In this document: in pieces, positions 1 through 8,890 of the stretch | Position numbering within the stretch: position 1 is the first letter of the stretch | Layout of the letters: each line of letters starts with the position of its first letter | Source of the DNA: Bacteroidota bacterium | GTDB taxonomy: Bacteria; Bacteroidota; Bacteroidia; Flavobacteriales; Flavobacteriaceae | Assembly: GCA_027592025.1 (NCBI GenBank) | Contig: JAQCIQ010000002.1 | Coordinates: forward strand, 62,001 to 126,000 | Reading direction: 5' to 3' | DNA: 64,000 nt | The notes under the pieces: generated by a model | The model's database searches: none | Told to the model about the DNA's origin: nothing | What the model saw: only the letters and a program-made list of their open reading frames with translations | Position numbers and translations under genes: made by a program

Positions 1-852
1 GCTGTTGTTGTCAATCCAACCGATGCCAAATCCATAGAACGTTACGGAGTCAACAAAGTTCTTGAAGTAAAAAATCCTTCATTATCGGCTTTTAACGCCA
101 GTTCCTTTGCCAGTCTCATATCTCAAGCAGCACAAACGTCAAAAAGCTCTATTGTTTTGCTGACCACAAGTGCTGATAGTAAATTCTTAGCACCATTATT
201 GGCTGTCAAATTGGAAGCCTCTTATGCTTCAAATGTCGTTGCTTTACCAACAAGCTTGTCGCCTTTTACGGTCAAAAGAACGGTATTTACCAACAAGGCC
301 TTTGGCATGACTGAAATGAACACCGACAAAAAAATAATAGCCTTATCTAAAAACGCTTTTGGGCTTTCAGAACATGTTGTTTCGGCAGAAGTTATTCCAT
401 TCGAACCGACCCTTTCTGAGACGACTCAAAAAGTAACAGGCGTAGAAAAAGCCACAGACAAGGTCACTATTGCAGACGCCGACGTGGTTGTCTCAGCAGG
501 CCGTGGTCTAAAAGGTCCCGAGAATTGGGGAATGATTGAAGAACTCGCAGAAGTGCTAGGTGCTGCCACGGCATGTTCCAAGCCAGTTTCGGACATGGGA
601 TGGCGTTCACATGGGGAGCATGTTGGACAAACAGGCAAACCTGTGGCGGCTAATCTTTATATCGCCATAGGCATTTCGGGTGCAATTCAACATTTGGCAG
701 GAATCAATTCTTCTAAGGTCAAGGTAGTCATCAATACCGATCCTGAGGCGCCGTTTTTTAAAGCAGCGGATTATGGAGTGGTAGGAGATGCCTTTGAGGT
801 TGTTCCCTCTTTAATTGAAAAACTAAAAATTTTCAAGAGTCAAAACTCATAA
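1..852 (+). CDS. etfA: Electron transfer flavoprotein subunit alpha (5' truncated by window edge)
   Basis: The reading frame is open from the first base, so the N-terminus lies outside the window; 283 residues are visible. ETF-alpha with ETF-beta passes electrons from acyl-CoA and other flavin dehydrogenases to the quinone pool. The C-terminal FAD domain is clear: VVSAGRGLKGPENWG, then the family signature LYIAIGISGAIQHLAG and NTDPEAPFFKAADYGVVGD, which binds the FAD adenosine. A partial ATG-initiated reading from 157 would drop conserved N-terminal sequence, so the frame should be read from base 1. etfB is expected just upstream but is not in view. Confidence 0.95.
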   Translation, partial: AVVVNPTDAKSIERYGVNKVLEVKNPSLSAFNASSFASLISQAAQTSKSSIVLLTTSADSKFLAPLLAVKLEASYASNVVALPTSLSPFTVKRTVFTNKAFGMTEMNTDKKIIALSKNAFGLSEHVVSAEVIPFEPTLSETTQKVTGVEKATDKVTIADADVVVSAGRGLKGPENWGMIEELAEVLGAATACSKPVSDMGWRSHGEHVGQTGKPVAANLYIAIGISGAIQHLAGINSSKVKVVINTDPEAPFFKAADYGVVGDAFEVVPSLIEKLKIFKSQNS

Positions 853-857
853 TTTTG
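850..857 (+). promoter_or_regulatory. Bacteroidetes -7 box TAATTTTG
   Basis: This is a perfect match to the Bacteroidetes sigma-ABfr -7 consensus TAnnTTTG. It overlaps the etfA stop codon and lies about 60 bases before the next gene at 916. No TTG was found at the usual 17–23 base spacing, so only half of the promoter is supported. Confidence 0.4.
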
Positions 858-915
858 TTATCTTCATAACCTGTAAAAAGGCATTTAAATTCGAGGCCTT
901 GTATAGAAGTTAACC

Positions 916-1524
916 ATGAGCTTAATCAGACTAGACATCAAGGGAATTTCGTACAGCCAAACTCAAAATGGCGCCTATGCTCTCATCTTAAATGAAGTTG
1001 AAGGGACTCGTAAGTTGCCAATTGTTATCGGAGCCTTTGAAGCTCAGTCTATTGCCATTGCCTTAGAAAAAGAAATTAAGCCGCCAAGACCACTGACACA
1101 CGACCTATTCAAAAGTTTTTCAGACCGATTTGACATCACAGTAAAACAGGTTATTATTCATAAACTTGTCGATGGGGTTTTTTATTCGAGCTTGATTTGT
1201 GAACGCGATAAAATTGAAGAAATCATTGATGCTCGCACGAGCGACGCCATTGCTTTAGCACTGAGGTTCAAGGCAGACATATTTACCTACGAAGCCATTT
1301 TAGAAAAGGCAGGAATTATCCTAAGCCATGAAAAGACCATGGATCCCAATCCAATAAGTGAAAATATTATTTCCTCAAATTTAGAATCCCTACACGATAA
1401 AGACGACTTAGTCAACCTTTCGGGAATTAGTTTGGAAACTTTGAACGAGATGTTAATTGAGGCAGTCAAAAATGAAGATTACGAGTCTGCAGTCCGCATT
1501 CGTGATGAAATTTCTAAACGATAA
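916..1524 (+). CDS. Bifunctional nuclease (BFN/DUF151) family protein with UVR motif
   Basis: A 202-residue protein. Residues 1 to about 135 form a BFN/DUF151 domain, recognisable from LPIVIGAFEAQSIAIALE, the P-R-P-L-T-H-D segment and DARTSDAIALALR. The last 35 or so residues form a UvrB/UvrC-type UVR motif (NEDYESAVRIRDEI). This two-domain arrangement is usual for Bacteroidetes members. Plant and archaeal relatives have reported DNase/RNase activity; the bacterial role is unsettled. It is followed after three bases by the nucleoside transporter and is probably co-transcribed with it. Confidence 0.85.
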   Translation: MSLIRLDIKGISYSQTQNGAYALILNEVEGTRKLPIVIGAFEAQSIAIALEKEIKPPRPLTHDLFKSFSDRFDITVKQVIIHKLVDGVFYSSLICERDKIEEIIDARTSDAIALALRFKADIFTYEAILEKAGIILSHEKTMDPNPISENIISSNLESLHDKDDLVNLSGISLETLNEMLIEAVKNEDYESAVRIRDEISKR

Positions 1525-1527
1525 TTG

Positions 1528-3219
1528 ATGAAATATTTTATCCTGTTCTTAGCGGGTGCGTGTTTAGTTGGATCGCAAGCCGTTAGTCAAAATCTTCAAG
1601 GCAATTGGGTTTTTGAGTCCATCACAGACTTGGAAGGCAATTCACTTTACAGTGTTGACCCTTCGAAAGACTTACTGTCTCTGGCCGATAGTACATTCAA
1701 CTATGCCTTGACTTCCAAGAATCTCGCAGCCACAGGACAATACTCGCAGACTGACAACGTCTTGACATTCCGATATTCTCAACCCAATGATACATTGCGT
1801 ATGTATCAAGTGAAACTGTTAGATTCAGAACATTTGGTTTTTGAAGAAAATGATGTTACCTACACTTTTTTCCGACAAACGTCTGAGGAAAGTTTGCCAG
1901 TCATTATCCCGAGTCAAGGGTTCAGTGTCAATGGATTTTTAAGAGGAGCTCTGGGCATGATTGCATTGGTTTTGGTTTCATTCTTATTCAGCAGCAATAA
2001 GAAGGCAATAAACTGGAAAATTGTTGGGTTTGGTCTAGTGCTGCAATGTTTTATAGCTATTGGGGTTCTCAAAATTAGTTTTGTTCAAGCGGCCTTTGAA
2101 GGTGTTGGAAAAGTGTTTATTGCTATTTTAGAATTTACCCAAGCAGGGAGTGCGTTTTTGTTTGATGGCTTGATTACTAATACCAACAACTTTGGGTACA
2201 TTTTTGCCTTTCAGGTTCTTCCAACTATCATATTTTTCTCAGCTTTTACCTCAGTATTGTTTTATCTCGGAATCATTCAAAAGGTTGTCAAGGGTCTCGC
2301 TTGGCTCTTGTCCAAGGCTCTGAAGATTTCTGGAGCCGAGAGTTTGAGTGTAGCAGGAAACATATTTTTAGGTCAAACTGAAGCCCCTTTGTTGATCAAG
2401 GCTTATCTCGAAAGAATGAACAAATCTGAGATGCTTTTGGTAATGATAGGCGGGATGGCTACCGTCGCCGGAGCCGTATTGGCTGCTTACATTGGATTTT
2501 TGGGGGGTGACGACCCTATACTGCGGCTTGAATTCGCCAAGCATCTTTTGGCTGCTTCTGTCATGGCTGCTCCTGGAGCTGTGGTCATTTCAAAAATTTT
2601 GTATCCACAAACAGAACCCATAAACAACAACTTCGCCGTGTCTTATGATAGAATTGGCAGCAATTTCTTAGATGCCATTGCCAATGGAACCACTGAAGGG
2701 CTGAAATTGGCGGTCAATGTTGGCGCTATGCTATTGGTCTTTGTAGCATTTATCGCCATGTTTAACGGCATGTTGGATATAGTTGGGGACTGGACTTCAC
2801 TCAACGAATGGGTAGCCGAAAACTCAAGCTATTCAGGTCTGACACTTGAAGCCATACTAGGCACCGTATTTGCACCTCTGATGTGGCTTATTGGAGTGGC
2901 CGCGGAAGACTCCATGTTGATGGGGCAATTGCTTGGGATAAAGCTGGCAGCGAGTGAGTTTGTTGGATATATACAGTTAGCTGATTTAAAAGACATTACC
3001 AACGGCACACATTTCTCTTATGAAAAATCAATCATCATGGCAACTTATATGCTTTGTGGATTTGCTAATTTTGCTTCCATAGGGATTCAAATTGGTGGTA
3101 TTGGCGCATTAGCTCCTGGGCAACGCACAGTGCTTTCAAAATTTGGTATAAAAGCGCTAATTGGAGGAACTATTGCCTCCTTGATGTCGGCCACCATTGC
3201 TGGTATCATCATTGGATAA
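1528..3219 (+). CDS. CNT-family nucleoside transporter (NupC-like) with secreted N-terminal lipocalin-like domain
   Basis: A concentrative (Na+- or H+-coupled) nucleoside transporter. Residues 1–21 are a signal peptide ending in SQAVSQ. Residues about 22–125 look like a small beta-rich lipocalin-like domain (NLQGNWVFESI at the start). From about 135 onward come the CNT membrane helices, with family segments GQTEAPLLIKAYLERMNKSE and the C-terminal GFANFASIGIQIGGIGALAPG. A TTG three bases earlier would also be in frame; the ATG at 1528 is preferred because it begins the signal peptide directly. At 563 residues it is about 150 longer than bacterial NupC, the excess being the N-terminal domain. 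It sits upstream of thyA and fits nucleoside salvage. Confidence 0.9.
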   Translation: MKYFILFLAGACLVGSQAVSQNLQGNWVFESITDLEGNSLYSVDPSKDLLSLADSTFNYALTSKNLAATGQYSQTDNVLTFRYSQPNDTLRMYQVKLLDSEHLVFEENDVTYTFFRQTSEESLPVIIPSQGFSVNGFLRGALGMIALVLVSFLFSSNKKAINWKIVGFGLVLQCFIAIGVLKISFVQAAFEGVGKVFIAILEFTQAGSAFLFDGLITNTNNFGYIFAFQVLPTIIFFSAFTSVLFYLGIIQKVVKGLAWLLSKALKISGAESLSVAGNIFLGQTEAPLLIKAYLERMNKSEMLLVMIGGMATVAGAVLAAYIGFLGGDDPILRLEFAKHLLAASVMAAPGAVVISKILYPQTEPINNNFAVSYDRIGSNFLDAIANGTTEGLKLAVNVGAMLLVFVAFIAMFNGMLDIVGDWTSLNEWVAENSSYSGLTLEAILGTVFAPLMWLIGVAAEDSMLMGQLLGIKLAASEFVGYIQLADLKDITNGTHFSYEKSIIMATYMLCGFANFASIGIQIGGIGALAPGQRTVLSKFGIKALIGGTIASLMSATIAGIIIG

Positions 3220-3239
3220 TCATGTTATAAAGTAACAAA

Positions 3240-4064
3240 ATGAAGCAATATTTCGATTTGGTCAATCACGCACTTACAGAAGGTCACCAAAAAGGAGACC
3301 GCACTGGAACAGGTACCAAAAGTGTTTTTGGATACCAAATGCGATTTGATTTGGCCAAAGGGTTCCCCATGTTAACCACAAAAAAATTACATTTAAAATC
3401 CATCATTTACGAATTACTGTGGTTTATCAAAGGAGATACTAACATCAAATATCTCAACGATAATGGTGTGCGAATATGGAATGAATGGGCTAACAGCAAC
3501 GGAGATTTAGGACCGGTTTATGGACACCAATGGCGGAATTGGAACAGCGATAACATTGACCAACTTAAAGAAGTCATCCATACCCTGAAAAACAACCCCA
3601 ACAGCAGAAGAATGCTGGTAAGTGCCTGGAATCCTTCTGTACTCCCCGACACTTCCAAGTCCTTTGAAGAAAATGTTGCGTTAGGCAAAGCTGCTTTGCC
3701 CCCTTGCCATGCTTTCTTTCAGTTCTATGTGGCTGACGGCAGGTTGTCTTGTCAACTGTATCAGAGAAGCGCTGATATTTTTCTTGGGGTGCCTTTTAAC
3801 ATTGCCTCCTACGCACTTTTCACAATGATGATGGCTCAAGTTTGCGGTTATGAAGTTGGAGAATTTATTCACACTTTTGGAGATGCCCACATATACAGCA
3901 ACCATCTTGAGCAAATTGAATTGCAACTGTCTAGAGAACCGAAGACCTTGCCAACCATGACCCTTAACCCCGACGTAAAAAATATTTTCGATTTTACCTT
4001 TGAGGATTTTACCTTGAGCAATTACGATCCACATCCCCACATCAAGGGCGATGTTGCCATTTAA
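3240..4064 (+). CDS. thyA: Thymidylate synthase
   Basis: ThyA methylates dUMP to dTMP using methylene-tetrahydrofolate, leaving dihydrofolate. The 274-residue length is normal. The catalytic cysteine lies in [12 protein letters not shown], followed by the dUMP-binding [18 protein letters not shown] and the C-terminal [13 protein letters not shown]. The start ATG follows the transporter stop by 20 bases. The neighbour folA recycles the dihydrofolate product, so this is the classic thyA–folA pair. Confidence 0.98.
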   Translation: MKQYFDLVNHALTEGHQKGDRTGTGTKSVFGYQMRFDLAKGFPMLTTKKLHLKSIIYELLWFIKGDTNIKYLNDNGVRIWNEWANSNGDLGPVYGHQWRNWNSDNIDQLKEVIHTLKNNPNSRRMLVSAWNPSVLPDTSKSFEENVALGKAALPPCHAFFQFYVADGRLSCQLYQRSADIFLGVPFNIASYALFTMMMAQVCGYEVGEFIHTFGDAHIYSNHLEQIELQLSREPKTLPTMTLNPDVKNIFDFTFEDFTLSNYDPHPHIKGDVAI

Positions 4065-4161
4065 GAGCAATTCTATGTTCGGAAAATCCCATCATTCTGA
4101 TAAGTCACAAAGCGAGTCATTTTCTTCGGACCACTCTACAGATCGTCCCTCCGAGATTATT

Positions 4162-4638
4162 ATGATTGTAGCTGCATCGGACAACAATGTTATTGGCAAA
4201 GACAACAATCTCATTTGGAAGCTCAAATCGGATTTGAAAAGGTTCAAATCACTGACCTCCGGACACGTCATCATTATGGGCAGAAAAACTTTCGAGAGTT
4301 TTCCCAAACCTCTGCCCAACAGAACACATATTGTCATTTCTAGACAGCACGATTACCCAGTTCCAGAGGGAGTAGTGCTGGCCAACACTCTCGAGCAAGC
4401 ACTGTATGAAGCCAAAGACTATAAGAAGATTTTTATCATCGGAGGAGGCGAAATTTACCAACAGGCTTTGCCCTTTTGCGATACCATAGAATTGACTCGA
4501 GTGCATACCCAATGCGATGGAGATACTTATTTTCCACAATTAAAAACCGAAGATTGGAGGCTATCGAAAAAAGAAAGTCATCCTGCAGATACGGAGAATG
4601 AATTTAATTATTCGTTTTTAACTTATTTAAAATCGTAA
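4162..4638 (+). CDS. folA: Dihydrofolate reductase
   Basis: FolA reduces dihydrofolate to tetrahydrofolate with NADPH. From the ATG at 4162 the protein is 158 residues, the normal family length, starting MIVAASDNNVIGKDNNLIW. Other landmarks are GRKTFESFPKPLPNR and IFIIGGGEIYQQALPFCD. The frame stays open upstream to ATGs at 4075 and 4051 (the latter inside thyA), which would add a Ser/His/Asp-rich lead of 29 or 37 residues with no counterpart in typical DHFR. I prefer 4162 from family length, but the upstream starts give tighter thyA coupling and cannot be excluded. Confidence 0.93.
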   Translation: MIVAASDNNVIGKDNNLIWKLKSDLKRFKSLTSGHVIIMGRKTFESFPKPLPNRTHIVISRQHDYPVPEGVVLANTLEQALYEAKDYKKIFIIGGGEIYQQALPFCDTIELTRVHTQCDGDTYFPQLKTEDWRLSKKESHPADTENEFNYSFLTYLKS

Positions 4639-4643
4639 ATTTG
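4636..4643 (+). promoter_or_regulatory. Bacteroidetes -7 box TAAATTTG
   Basis: A perfect TAnnTTTG box overlapping the folA stop codon and 22 bases before the VOC gene start, which would give a leader of about 20 bases. A T-rich stretch but no clean TTG lies at -33. Confidence 0.45.
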
Positions 4644-4665
4644 TCTTGTTTTAAACCCCAAAAAC

Positions 4666-5088
4666 ATGACTTTCCATATTTACTTAATCTTTGATGGGCT
4701 TTGCGAGTCCGCTTTTCAGTTTTATCAAAAAGTTTTCGATCGTTCATTCAGCGAAATAAAATATTTCAGAGATATTCCTCAGGGCAGTGATTTGGACAAA
4801 GACCTTTCTATCATGAACAAAATCATGCATATCGCAATGCCAATTACCAATGATTTCACCCTCTTGGGATGCGACGCAGCTGGACCTATGAAAGAATCAT
4901 ATAACCAAGGCACCAATTTCTCTATTAGTCTTAATGTGGATAATCAAGACACCGCGAAAAACATCTTTGACAAACTTTCTGATAAGGGTGTGGTGAGTTT
5001 GCCTCTGGCTGAGACTTTCTGGGGCTCCTATTTTGGCATGCTCACTGACCGCTTTGGCATCCAATGGATGATCAATGCCCCAATTTAA
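4666..5088 (+). CDS. VOC-superfamily protein (PhnB-like)
   Basis: A 140-residue single-domain vicinal-oxygen-chelate protein of the PhnB-like type. It opens with a beta-strand and the CESAFQFYQKVF helix, contains FTLLGCDAAGPM in the middle and closes with FWGSYFGMLTDRFGIQWMIN, the typical end of these proteins. Members are often annotated as glyoxalase-like or 3-demethylubiquinone methyltransferase-like without tested activity; the substrate cannot be read from sequence. It has its own -7 box and precedes fabD by 87 bases. Confidence 0.85.
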   Translation: MTFHIYLIFDGLCESAFQFYQKVFDRSFSEIKYFRDIPQGSDLDKDLSIMNKIMHIAMPITNDFTLLGCDAAGPMKESYNQGTNFSISLNVDNQDTAKNIFDKLSDKGVVSLPLAETFWGSYFGMLTDRFGIQWMINAPI

Positions 5089-5149
5089 AATAACTCAATT
5101 GTTTTTCAAGCCCTTTGTTGGGCAGGATGAATCACAAAAAAATTATCTC

Positions 5150-5157
5150 TATTTTTG
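5150..5157 (+). promoter_or_regulatory. Bacteroidetes -7 box TATTTTTG before fabD
   Basis: A perfect TAnnTTTG match 18 bases upstream of the fabD ATG. The nearest upstream TTG is about 29 bases away, longer than the usual spacing, so the -33 element is not supported. Confidence 0.4.
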
Positions 5158-5175
5158 GGGCAATAAAATATATTG

Positions 5176-6057
5176 ATGAACGCATTTGTTTTTCCAGGTC
5201 AAGGGGCACAATTTCCAGGAATGGGTCAAGATTTATACCGCAGTTCGACCAAAGCAAAAATGAGGTTTGAACAAGCCAACACCATTTTAGGGTTCCGAAT
5301 TTCAGACATCCTCTTTGAAGGAGACGACGAGGCCTTGCGCGCAACTAATGTCACCCAACCGGCTATATTTTTGCATTCAGTGATTTTGGCAGAAATGTTG
5401 GGAGAACGATTTAAACCTAACATGGTGGCTGGTCATTCCTTGGGCGAATTTTCTGCTCTGGTCGCCAGTCAAGCATTGTCGTTTGAAGACGGCTTGAAAC
5501 TGGTTTCACAACGGGCTACGGCCATGCAGGCCGCGTGTGAGCAAGTCCAAGGCACAATGGCAGCCATCCTTGGACTCGATGATGAAATTGTCGAGCAAAC
5601 GTGCAATGGAATTCAAGACATTGTGGTTCCTGCCAATTACAATTGCCCGGGGCAGTTGGTGATTTCGGGGAGCATTTCAGGGATTGAAGCAGCTTGTGAG
5701 GCACTCAAAGAGGCTGGAGCAAGACGTGCATTAATCCTTCCTGTTGGAGGGGCATTTCACTCTCCTCTAATGTCACCGGCGAGAGAAGAATTGGCTTCTG
5801 CCATTGAGCAAACGGAATTCATCGCTCCAATTTGCCCAATTTATCAAAACGTGAACGCTGCGCCCTCACAAGATCCAGATGTAATCAAAAAGAATTTAGT
5901 GGATCAACTGACCGCTCCAGTTCGTTGGACCCAATCCGTACAAAGAATGGCAGCCGATGGGGCACTTTTCTTCATTGAGGTTGGTCCAGGAAATGTTTTA
6001 CAAGGATTAGTCAAAAAAATCAACAGAGAGCTTGAGGTAAGTTCTGCTGAAATTTAA
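5176..6057 (+). CDS. fabD: Malonyl-CoA:ACP transacylase
   Basis: FabD loads malonate from CoA onto acyl carrier protein for fatty-acid synthesis. Family marks in the 293 residues are FVFPGQGAQFPGMGQDLY at the N-terminus, the nucleophile elbow GHSLGEFSALVA with the catalytic serine, and GGAFHSPLMSPAREEL carrying the catalytic histidine. A TTG at 5173 would add one residue; the ATG at 5176 is chosen. lspA follows after 11 bases, probably in the same transcript. Confidence 0.97.
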   Translation: MNAFVFPGQGAQFPGMGQDLYRSSTKAKMRFEQANTILGFRISDILFEGDDEALRATNVTQPAIFLHSVILAEMLGERFKPNMVAGHSLGEFSALVASQALSFEDGLKLVSQRATAMQAACEQVQGTMAAILGLDDEIVEQTCNGIQDIVVPANYNCPGQLVISGSISGIEAACEALKEAGARRALILPVGGAFHSPLMSPAREELASAIEQTEFIAPICPIYQNVNAAPSQDPDVIKKNLVDQLTAPVRWTQSVQRMAADGALFFIEVGPGNVLQGLVKKINRELEVSSAEI

Positions 6058-6068
6058 TCAAATTTAAA

Positions 6069-6569
6069 ATGATTTCTAAAAGAAACCGATTACTGGTATT
6101 GCTCATATTTGCTTCTGTTGCATTAGATCAAGCCACCAAAATATTGGTCCGTAATTACGTCGATAGATACCAGTCCATCTCTTTGATTGGCGATTACCTT
6201 ACCTTGACTAATGTCGAAAATCCAGGAGCCTTTTTGGGTATGGGAAGTGACCTCAGCCCCACTCTGAAGTTAACGCTTCTATTGATATTACCAGTAATTG
6301 TCCTTGCCATTGTGATGTACAAGTTGTTTACCGAAACCACGCTTGACAAATGGTCAACCATAGGTTTTGCCTCAATCATCGGAGGAGGTATCGCCAATAT
6401 GCTCGATCGCTTTAGGTTTGGATCTGTAACTGATTTTCTCCACATAGATTTTGGAGGAATAGCGCAAACTGGTATTTTTAATGTAGCCGATATGTTTGTA
6501 AGTACTGGGCTAATTGTGCTCGTGGCTTTAGGTTTCAAAAAGAAACCAAAGCAAGAAGAAGCTGCTTAA
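6069..6569 (+). CDS. lspA: Lipoprotein signal peptidase (signal peptidase II)
   Basis: An inner-membrane aspartyl protease that cleaves prolipoprotein signal peptides after lipidation. The 166-residue protein has four predicted membrane segments. The conserved boxes are DQATKILVRNYV, NPGAFLGMG, NMLDRFRFGSVTDFLHID and FNVADMFVSTG; the two catalytic aspartates are those in NMLDR and FNVAD. Lgt, the preceding enzyme of the lipoprotein pathway, is encoded at 50721. Its stop codon overlaps that of the convergent amidohydrolase by four bases (TTAA). Confidence 0.96.
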   Translation: MISKRNRLLVLLIFASVALDQATKILVRNYVDRYQSISLIGDYLTLTNVENPGAFLGMGSDLSPTLKLTLLLILPVIVLAIVMYKLFTETTLDKWSTIGFASIIGGGIANMLDRFRFGSVTDFLHIDFGGIAQTGIFNVADMFVSTGLIVLVALGFKKKPKQEEAA

Positions 6570-7846
6570 TTACCCTTGTAAACTTTACCGTCCTTCATCA
6601 CAAAAATTACATTTTCTAGGGTGTGAATGTTATCTAAAGGATTGTCATTTACGGCAACAATATCCGCTACAAATCCTTTGGCTAAGACTCCAATTTTATT
6701 AGACAGACCAAGAACCTTGGCGTTAGTGGTTGTAGCAGACTGAATGGCTTCCATTGCAGACATTCCGGCTTCAACCATATATCCAAATTCTTTGGCATTC
6801 TGGCCATGAGGAAAGACCCCCGCGTCGGTGCCAAAGGCAATAGCTACTCCCTTTTTATAAGCCTTGGCAAAGGTTCCCTGTATTTTTGGACCTATTTCTA
6901 AAGCCTTTGGGACAATGACCTCTGGATAATATCCCTTTATTTTGGCGTTATCAGCTACAAATTTGCCTGCTGTGATGGTTGGCACATAATAGGCTTTGAA
7001 TTGCTTCATCAAATCCATAGTTTCATCGCTCATCAAAGTCCCGTGCTCAATGGTTGTGACACCGCCTTTGATGGCGCGTTGCATGCCTTCATCGCCGTGA
7101 GCATGGGCCGCCACCATCATGCCATAGTCTCTTGCTGTTTCACAGATCGCCTGAACCTCTTCTAAGGTAAATTGTGGATTTTGACCGTTTTTTGCAACAC
7201 TTAACACACCTCCTGTAGCCGTAATTTTGATCAAATCGGCTCCATTTTTATAGCGCTGACGCACAGCTTTTTTAGCATCATCAACACCATTGATAACCCC
7301 TTCATCAGGTCCTGGATCTCCCATCAATTCGTCTTTCATCCCGTTAGTAGGATCGGCGTGCCCACCAGTAGTTCCAATTGACTTTCCGGCGGTCAGAATT
7401 CTTGGGCCATCTATTTTGCCTGCATTAATGGCATCCCTCAAAGCCAGATTTACTCCAATACCTCCCAAATCACGCACGGTTGTAAAGCCTGCCATTAGAG
7501 TTGTTTTTGCAAAACCAACGGACTCAAAAGCCACGTCAGCCGTATTGTCAGTAAACTCTTTCAAATATTGGTTAGGATTGGTTTCACTTTCGATATGGAC
7601 ATGCATGTCAATGAAGCTGGGTAATACCGTTTTACTCGATAAATCGATCAATTGAAAAGACTCAGTCGGAGAAGCAAATCCATCTTCGACAGACGTAATC
7701 AAACCATCGGAGACAACAATTGTTTTATTGGTGACTAATTTGCCATTTTGGGTGTCTATCAATCGCCCTGCATGGATGTAGTAATTTTGTGCGGTTAAGG
7801 TGGAACTTAATGCTATAACAACAAGTAAAATTAGGTTTTTTGGCAT
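6566..7846 (-). CDS. Secreted metal-dependent amidohydrolase
   Basis: A 426-residue protein with an N-terminal signal peptide (ends near STLTAQ) and an amidohydrolase (TIM-barrel) fold of the imidazolonepropionase/Xaa-Pro dipeptidase-like type. Metal-site features visible are HVH in DMHVHIE, K in LIKITATGGVLS, H in AAHAHGDEGMQRAI, H in TTIEHGT and D in FGTDAGVFPHG. Related secreted Bacteroidetes proteins are thought to act on dipeptides or cyclic amides; the exact substrate is not readable. It lies 27 bases after galE on the same strand and is likely the last gene of the DegT–galE transcript. Confidence 0.9.
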   Translation of the reverse strand: MPKNLILLVVIALSSTLTAQNYYIHAGRLIDTQNGKLVTNKTIVVSDGLITSVEDGFASPTESFQLIDLSSKTVLPSFIDMHVHIESETNPNQYLKEFTDNTADVAFESVGFAKTTLMAGFTTVRDLGGIGVNLALRDAINAGKIDGPRILTAGKSIGTTGGHADPTNGMKDELMGDPGPDEGVINGVDDAKKAVRQRYKNGADLIKITATGGVLSVAKNGQNPQFTLEEVQAICETARDYGMMVAAHAHGDEGMQRAIKGGVTTIEHGTLMSDETMDLMKQFKAYYVPTITAGKFVADNAKIKGYYPEVIVPKALEIGPKIQGTFAKAYKKGVAIAFGTDAGVFPHGQNAKEFGYMVEAGMSAMEAIQSATTTNAKVLGLSNKIGVLAKGFVADIVAVNDNPLDNIHTLENVIFVMKDGKVYKGN

Positions 7847-7873
7847 GAGAGTTGAATTTAGATCAACTCGATA

Positions 7874-8890
7874 TTAGGAAATTTTTCTTACATGACACTC
7901 CCATAACCATGCTGATTTAAGGGATTCGTCCAAAGTTCTTGATGCCTTCCAACCTAAAACTCTGTTAGCCTTTTCGGTATGGGCATATATTTCAACCACA
8001 TCCCCTTCCCGACGTGGGGCAAATTTAAAAGGGAGTTTAAGCCCGCTGACTTTTTCAAAGGCATGAATTACTTCCAAAACGGAACTACCAGATCCGGTTC
8101 CCACATTGAACACTTCAAAATTGTCTTCGTTTGATTGATTCAATAAGCGCTCAAGGGCAACCACATGAGCTTCGGCTAAGTCCATAACATGAATGTAGTC
8201 TCTAACGCAGGTGCCATCAACAGTAGGGTAATCGTTTCCGAATACCTTCAATTCTTGCCGCAATCCTGCCGCTGTTTGAGTGATGAACGGAACCAAATTT
8301 TGGGGAACACCAATGGGCAATTCTCCAATCAGAGCAGAATGATGGGCTCCAATAGGATTAAAATACCTCAAAGCAATTACATTCAAACTCTCATCCGCTT
8401 TGGTAACATCTCTCAATATCTCTTCTCCAATCTGTTTGGTGTTGCCATAGGGTGACATGGCAGGTTTGATTGGAGCATTTTCAGTGATTGGCAAAGCATC
8501 TGGACTGCCATACACCGTGCATGACGAGCTGAAGATGATATTTTTTGCCGAAGCGTGCATCATTAAATTGATCAAGCCACCAAGGTTATTGTGATAATAG
8601 AGTAAGGGATTTTCTACACTCTCTCCTACAGCCTTTGATGCCGCAAAATGAATTATCCCAGTGATGTCGTATTGATTGGAGAAATATGTTTTAACCGCTT
8701 CGAAATCTCTTAAGTCAAGCTGACAAAAATCGGGTTTCTTCCCAGTTATTTTCTCAATCCCATCCAGCACCTTTAAACTTGAATTTGACAAATCGTCGAT
8801 GATGCATACTTGATGACCTTGATTGATCAAAGCAACCACAGTATGCGATCCAATGTAACCTAGCCCACCAGTAACAAGGATTTTAGCCAT
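7874..8890 (-). CDS. galE: UDP-glucose 4-epimerase
   Basis: GalE interconverts UDP-glucose and UDP-galactose using bound NAD+. This 338-residue short-chain dehydrogenase shows the Rossmann motif VTGGLGYIGSHT, the catalytic Ser in IFSSSCTVYG and the YGNTK (Y-x3-K) pair, plus RYFNPIGAHHSALIGE near the sugar site. It overlaps the upstream aminotransferase by eight bases, indicating translational coupling and a role in surface-polysaccharide sugar supply. A UDP-GlcNAc 4-epimerase activity cannot be excluded from sequence alone. Confidence 0.95.
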   Translation of the reverse strand: MAKILVTGGLGYIGSHTVVALINQGHQVCIIDDLSNSSLKVLDGIEKITGKKPDFCQLDLRDFEAVKTYFSNQYDITGIIHFAASKAVGESVENPLLYYHNNLGGLINLMMHASAKNIIFSSSCTVYGSPDALPITENAPIKPAMSPYGNTKQIGEEILRDVTKADESLNVIALRYFNPIGAHHSALIGELPIGVPQNLVPFITQTAAGLRQELKVFGNDYPTVDGTCVRDYIHVMDLAEAHVVALERLLNQSNEDNFEVFNVGTGSGSSVLEVIHAFEKVSGLKLPFKFAPRREGDVVEIYAHTEKANRVLGWKASRTLDESLKSAWLWECHVRKIS

